Assembly: GCF_000150275.1 (NCBI RefSeq)
Contig: NW_002060943.1
Coordinates: forward strand, 7,060,299 to 7,124,298
Origin: Trichoplax adhaerens
Lineage: Eukaryota; Placozoa; Uniplacotomia; Trichoplacea; Trichoplacidae
Length of the DNA: 64,000 nt
Direction of reading: 5' to 3'
Shown here: positions 61,101 to 64,000 of the stretch, piece by piece
Layout: every line of letters starts with the position of its first letter
How positions within the stretch are numbered: position 1 is the first letter of the stretch
Made by a program: the position numbers and the translations under genes
The notes under the pieces: model-generated
The model's input: the letters and a program-made list of their open reading frames with translations, nothing else
The model's database searches: none
Told to the model about the DNA's origin: nothing

Positions 61101-64000
61101 TAGCACTAAGCTGATTATTCTATTATAAACCCATTAGAAATTAATTAAAATATATTTTCGAAAGTAATAACTCGAATGAGTAAATCGTCGCTGAAGTAAA
61201 CCTACCAGTTTAAAGGTAATGGTAACAGGCAATTCGAGGTCGTTTGACGGACTACCACTGATAGTTGCAGATACAACTTTTGCTACAGTATTCTGTCTCC
61301 ATGTTGAACTATCGTTAGAAAATTTCATTAATTCTATTAGCTACGAAATTAATTTACTGTAATGAGATCATCCTAGCTAACAAACAAAAATATTGTCAAA
61401 TATCGAGTAATAATTAAAAATTTAATCCAATAACCTCGTAACTAGCTGGCTGAGGATTATTCCCAGCGTTTTAAACTGATACGTTGTTACTTTAACCTTG
61501 TTACCTGATACAGTTTAATCCAACAAAACAGTTCGAAAAAGTAATTTTAATTAGTTATAACCGTAAATTTAATATATCTGAAATTTAGAAATTGAAAAAA
61601 GTAAGATATTTCTATCATCTCTCATTACACAATACCTATGAAAATTGTTTCAGGTAACTGAATGCTGGTATCAGTATAGGAATTTGTAAAAGAATCGGTC
61701 AGATTTTCTACTACATTAGAATTTCCATCTGCATCATTGGCAACGAAATTAATAGTAAGTACCTTGTCATATCTCCTATTAATCGAGTCTATACTGACAT
61801 TTAATTAGTATATGAGTACGTAAATTATATAATGTAAGAAATAGAATTTAATTATATCAGTTGCTATCATTAGCCTTACGCTGCTTGTCAATTATGGAGG
61901 TAAATAGAAAATATTTATATTTTATATGAGCTAACTAACTAACCAACATTTAATGTCTTGGTGGTAATCGTTTCACTGCTTTTATCCAGTAGATCAAAGC
62001 AAAATGTATTCAAGTTGTCAATAACTTGGCGTAAATGTTTCTGAAATGGAAGTGATACAGTGAAATATTTCATTAGTATTAGTTACATCCAATATCATAC
62101 CTAGAACACTTTGATCTAATTTATTAGAAGTAATACTGGGCGGATATCTGCTATCGAATGTTTATATATCATTCATTTTAAACCATAATTCAGTATTTAC
62201 AACAGTAACTACAAACTGTAGCGAAATTTCCAAATTATCTGATATCGTTAAGTTCCTATTTAATAAGCGTTATCTGCTACAGGTATCGATATATTAGACG
62301 CTAAGACATTGTAAGGGAAATACGAATATATTCGTTTTTATACGGTACATATTACGATTTATTCTGCAGATACACATTTTATAATTTGATCTATTGAAAA
62401 TATCCAAGAAATCTGCCTTGAGCAAAAGCTACTTATTTGCCATATAGTTAGATCTGTATGAATTTTAAGCTAGACATTTTTAATTTAGTCTATACCACAA
62501 GTGAAACCGAGTAGAGTCTTTCTATATGCTCATTTGCTAATATTTTACAAGTTTTAACAGATTCAATATTCTGGACCGGATATGAAGTAAATTTCTAATC
62601 AGAAGTTGTATCAAGACTTAATCTCATTCCTTCGGTTTACGTTAACTACATCTTACTATGGCTGTTCGTTTCCAAGATTGAATATTGGACTCCGCTAGGA
62701 TATTACTGGTGGTTTGAAAGAAATTCTAGAAAGAATAATTATAGTTGCATATATTAAATATAGAATTTAATATTATAGAATGATTGTATGTTCGATTACT
62801 TTGGATTACTGACTTAAAATGAGCTAGATAGAATTTAATGATTGTAATCACTTATAACTGCTATTGAGCAGAGTTTTCAAAGTTCTATAATGATAAAATT
62901 TCCGATATTTTTAATAATTGCTACAAAATGAACTAAAATAGGATTTTGACAGCTGAATATTATAATATTACATCTTCAATTAATGGTAGCTGAGCAGATG
63001 GTGTCCCATTCTTAATTCTTTTAATAGCAATATCCATAATAATATTACTCCGTATCAAGTTGCCAGGTTTGACGTTAGTTATACTCCCATTGTTCATTTG
63101 AGCTGTAATAATATTCAGTTGCCCTAATAAATTCATCGTTGTGGAAACGCCTGGCGGAGAGTTAGCTGACTATAAAAAGAAAGTTTTACCATGATAAAGG
63201 CATTAATTCGAAAGATAAATGATCATCTATTGAGATTCAAGAGCAAATATTATTAAATGAAGATAATTACCGCAAATACAGTATATAATACACCTTTCAA
63301 ATATCAAATTTGTACAAGTTAAGCTTAATGATGTAGTAATAATTGATTTAAATCATAGTTTACAATCAAATAAAAAGAATTATACATACATGTATTAACT
63401 TTAACAAATATAAGTAGCACAGAGTTTGAATCAAATTTTCAAATGCCATTTCTTAGTAACTTGGAATATGGTGAATAATAGACAATATATTGAAAAATAA
63501 TTTTAACGTTCTACATCTTTTGCATGGCTTCGTAAGTTAACTTGCCTGAAATTGCAACTTCCAAAATTCTGGAGACGCACAATTATCGATGTTAGCCTCT
63601 TGCCATATTCCGCTACTACTACAATAGCGGGTAGCTATCCCTAATGAAGAACAAAGCTGAAAATTTCGGTATGAATGATTATGAATTAAACTAATTTAAG
63701 CTGCCGATATAAAGGGAGGCATATCTCTATTCAAATTTGTATAGTAGCCGTTCCAATTGTAGAAACAGTCTGTAATAAATATCTCAGTTGCAAAGATTAC
63801 TTCAGGATAGAGTATCTCATCATTTTATCTCGCGGAGACGCATAGTAGATAGAAAAATAATTTCACATTGGTATCTTTTGTTTATAATTCACGACGAAAT
63901 GATGGATAAATACAAATTATAGCTATGAAATGTAGACTAAAAGACTGAAGATATTACAGGCTATTAGTCTAAAGTTTAAATTTATTAATTAACTTTAAGT
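58157..64000 (-). CDS. adhesion GPCR with HormR, GAIN/GPS and 7TM domains, N-terminus beyond the window
   Basis: Cell-surface adhesion G-protein-coupled receptor. Fifteen exons fit in phase: 63656-63546, 63169-62972, 62040-61944, 61788-61636, 61333-61206, 61110-61055, 60884-60770, 60653-60550, 60421-60307, 60221-60071, 59464-59386, 59232-59163, 58968-58949, 58801-58672, 58566-58525 and the tail exon 58225-58157 (TAA). A hormone-receptor motif (GIATRYCSSSGIW) comes first; an upstream piece near 63760-63690 (CFYNWNGYY) may belong to it. GAIN follows (LPVTITFKL), then the GPS: CVYWN, SPSGC and CQCDHLTSFSVLL, with the cleavage site HL/T intact. TM1-TM7 are one or two per exon: TM3 LHYFVIYTFCWMLTES, TM5 start CWMN, TM6 LLPLLGIGWLGG, TM7 end QGILVFILHVVL. 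The tail is short and Arg-rich (RIHLRRHRSIGR). The intron after 63546 uses a GC donor. Extracellular domains further upstream are unknown. Confidence 0.88.
58424..58465 (-). pseudogene. decayed duplicate of the GPCR TM7-end exon
   Basis: The minus-strand sequence ending gcttgagctacag|gtaatt resembles the true exon 58566-58525, which ends tcttgatccacgg|gtattt, 101 bp away, and the flanking intron (gattcaatttattgcagaat) is repeated again at about 58352-58382. The copy carries an in-frame TGA and lost its acceptor context, so it is unlikely to be used. Confidence 0.6.

Overview
The window is nuclear DNA of an animal. It is AT-rich, its genes are split by many short GT-AG introns (often 80-300 nt), and its proteins belong to metazoan families: SRCR/MAM receptors, Dicer, a spastizin-type FYVE protein, FICD, an SH3-PX-BAR sorting nexin and an adhesion GPCR. 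Compact introns, low GC and this gene mix fit an early-branching animal such as a placozoan. That placement is inference; no marker in the window proves it. I built the gene models by hand from reading frame and intron phase. Where I say phases agree, every exon junction keeps the frame.

Layout. 1-2851 (+): 3' part of an SRCR-MAM single-pass receptor. 4947-8255 (+): a related LRRNT/LRRCT-SRCR-MAM receptor that seems to have lost its middle LRR exons. 8256-12918: 4.7 kb with no gene that I can see. 12919-13926 (+): intronless EamA/SLC35G-like transporter. 14925-15472: four tandem units, each with a long hairpin. 15872-21288 (+): a ten-exon Dicer of 1365 aa. 22000-23023 (-): an unrecognised two-exon gene. 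25401-38217 (+): a spastizin (ZFYVE26) orthologue of about 3018 aa. 39241-40790 (-): FICD/HYPE AMPylase, tail to tail with ZFYVE26. 40791-44050: repeat-rich spacer. 44051-51478 (+): SNX9/18/33-type sorting nexin with an added polyproline tail. 53998-57909 (-): long disordered protein ending in two RRMs. 58157 to the window end (-): adhesion GPCR with HormR, GAIN, GPS and 7TM, whose N-terminal exons lie beyond the edge.

The most interesting locus is 14.9-21.3 kb. The Dicer keeps PAZ, DUF283, the platform, dsRBD and a complete RNase IIIa active site. Its helicase has lost the ATPase motifs, and RNase IIIb has both catalytic glutamates changed to alanine. All ten exons stay in frame, so it looks like a maintained one-active-site Dicer, perhaps a nickase or a binding partner. 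About 400 bp upstream lies the tandem hairpin array; in one stem position a G:C pair in one unit is an A:T pair in another.

The genes do not form an operon or a shared pathway. ZFYVE26 and the sorting nexin both act at phosphoinositide membranes, FICD is an ER-lumen Hsp70 regulator, and the receptors sit at the cell surface. Several unrelated tandem repeats with a period near 100-110 bp recur in introns and spacers, and one of them has duplicated a coding exon of the GPCR that has since decayed.
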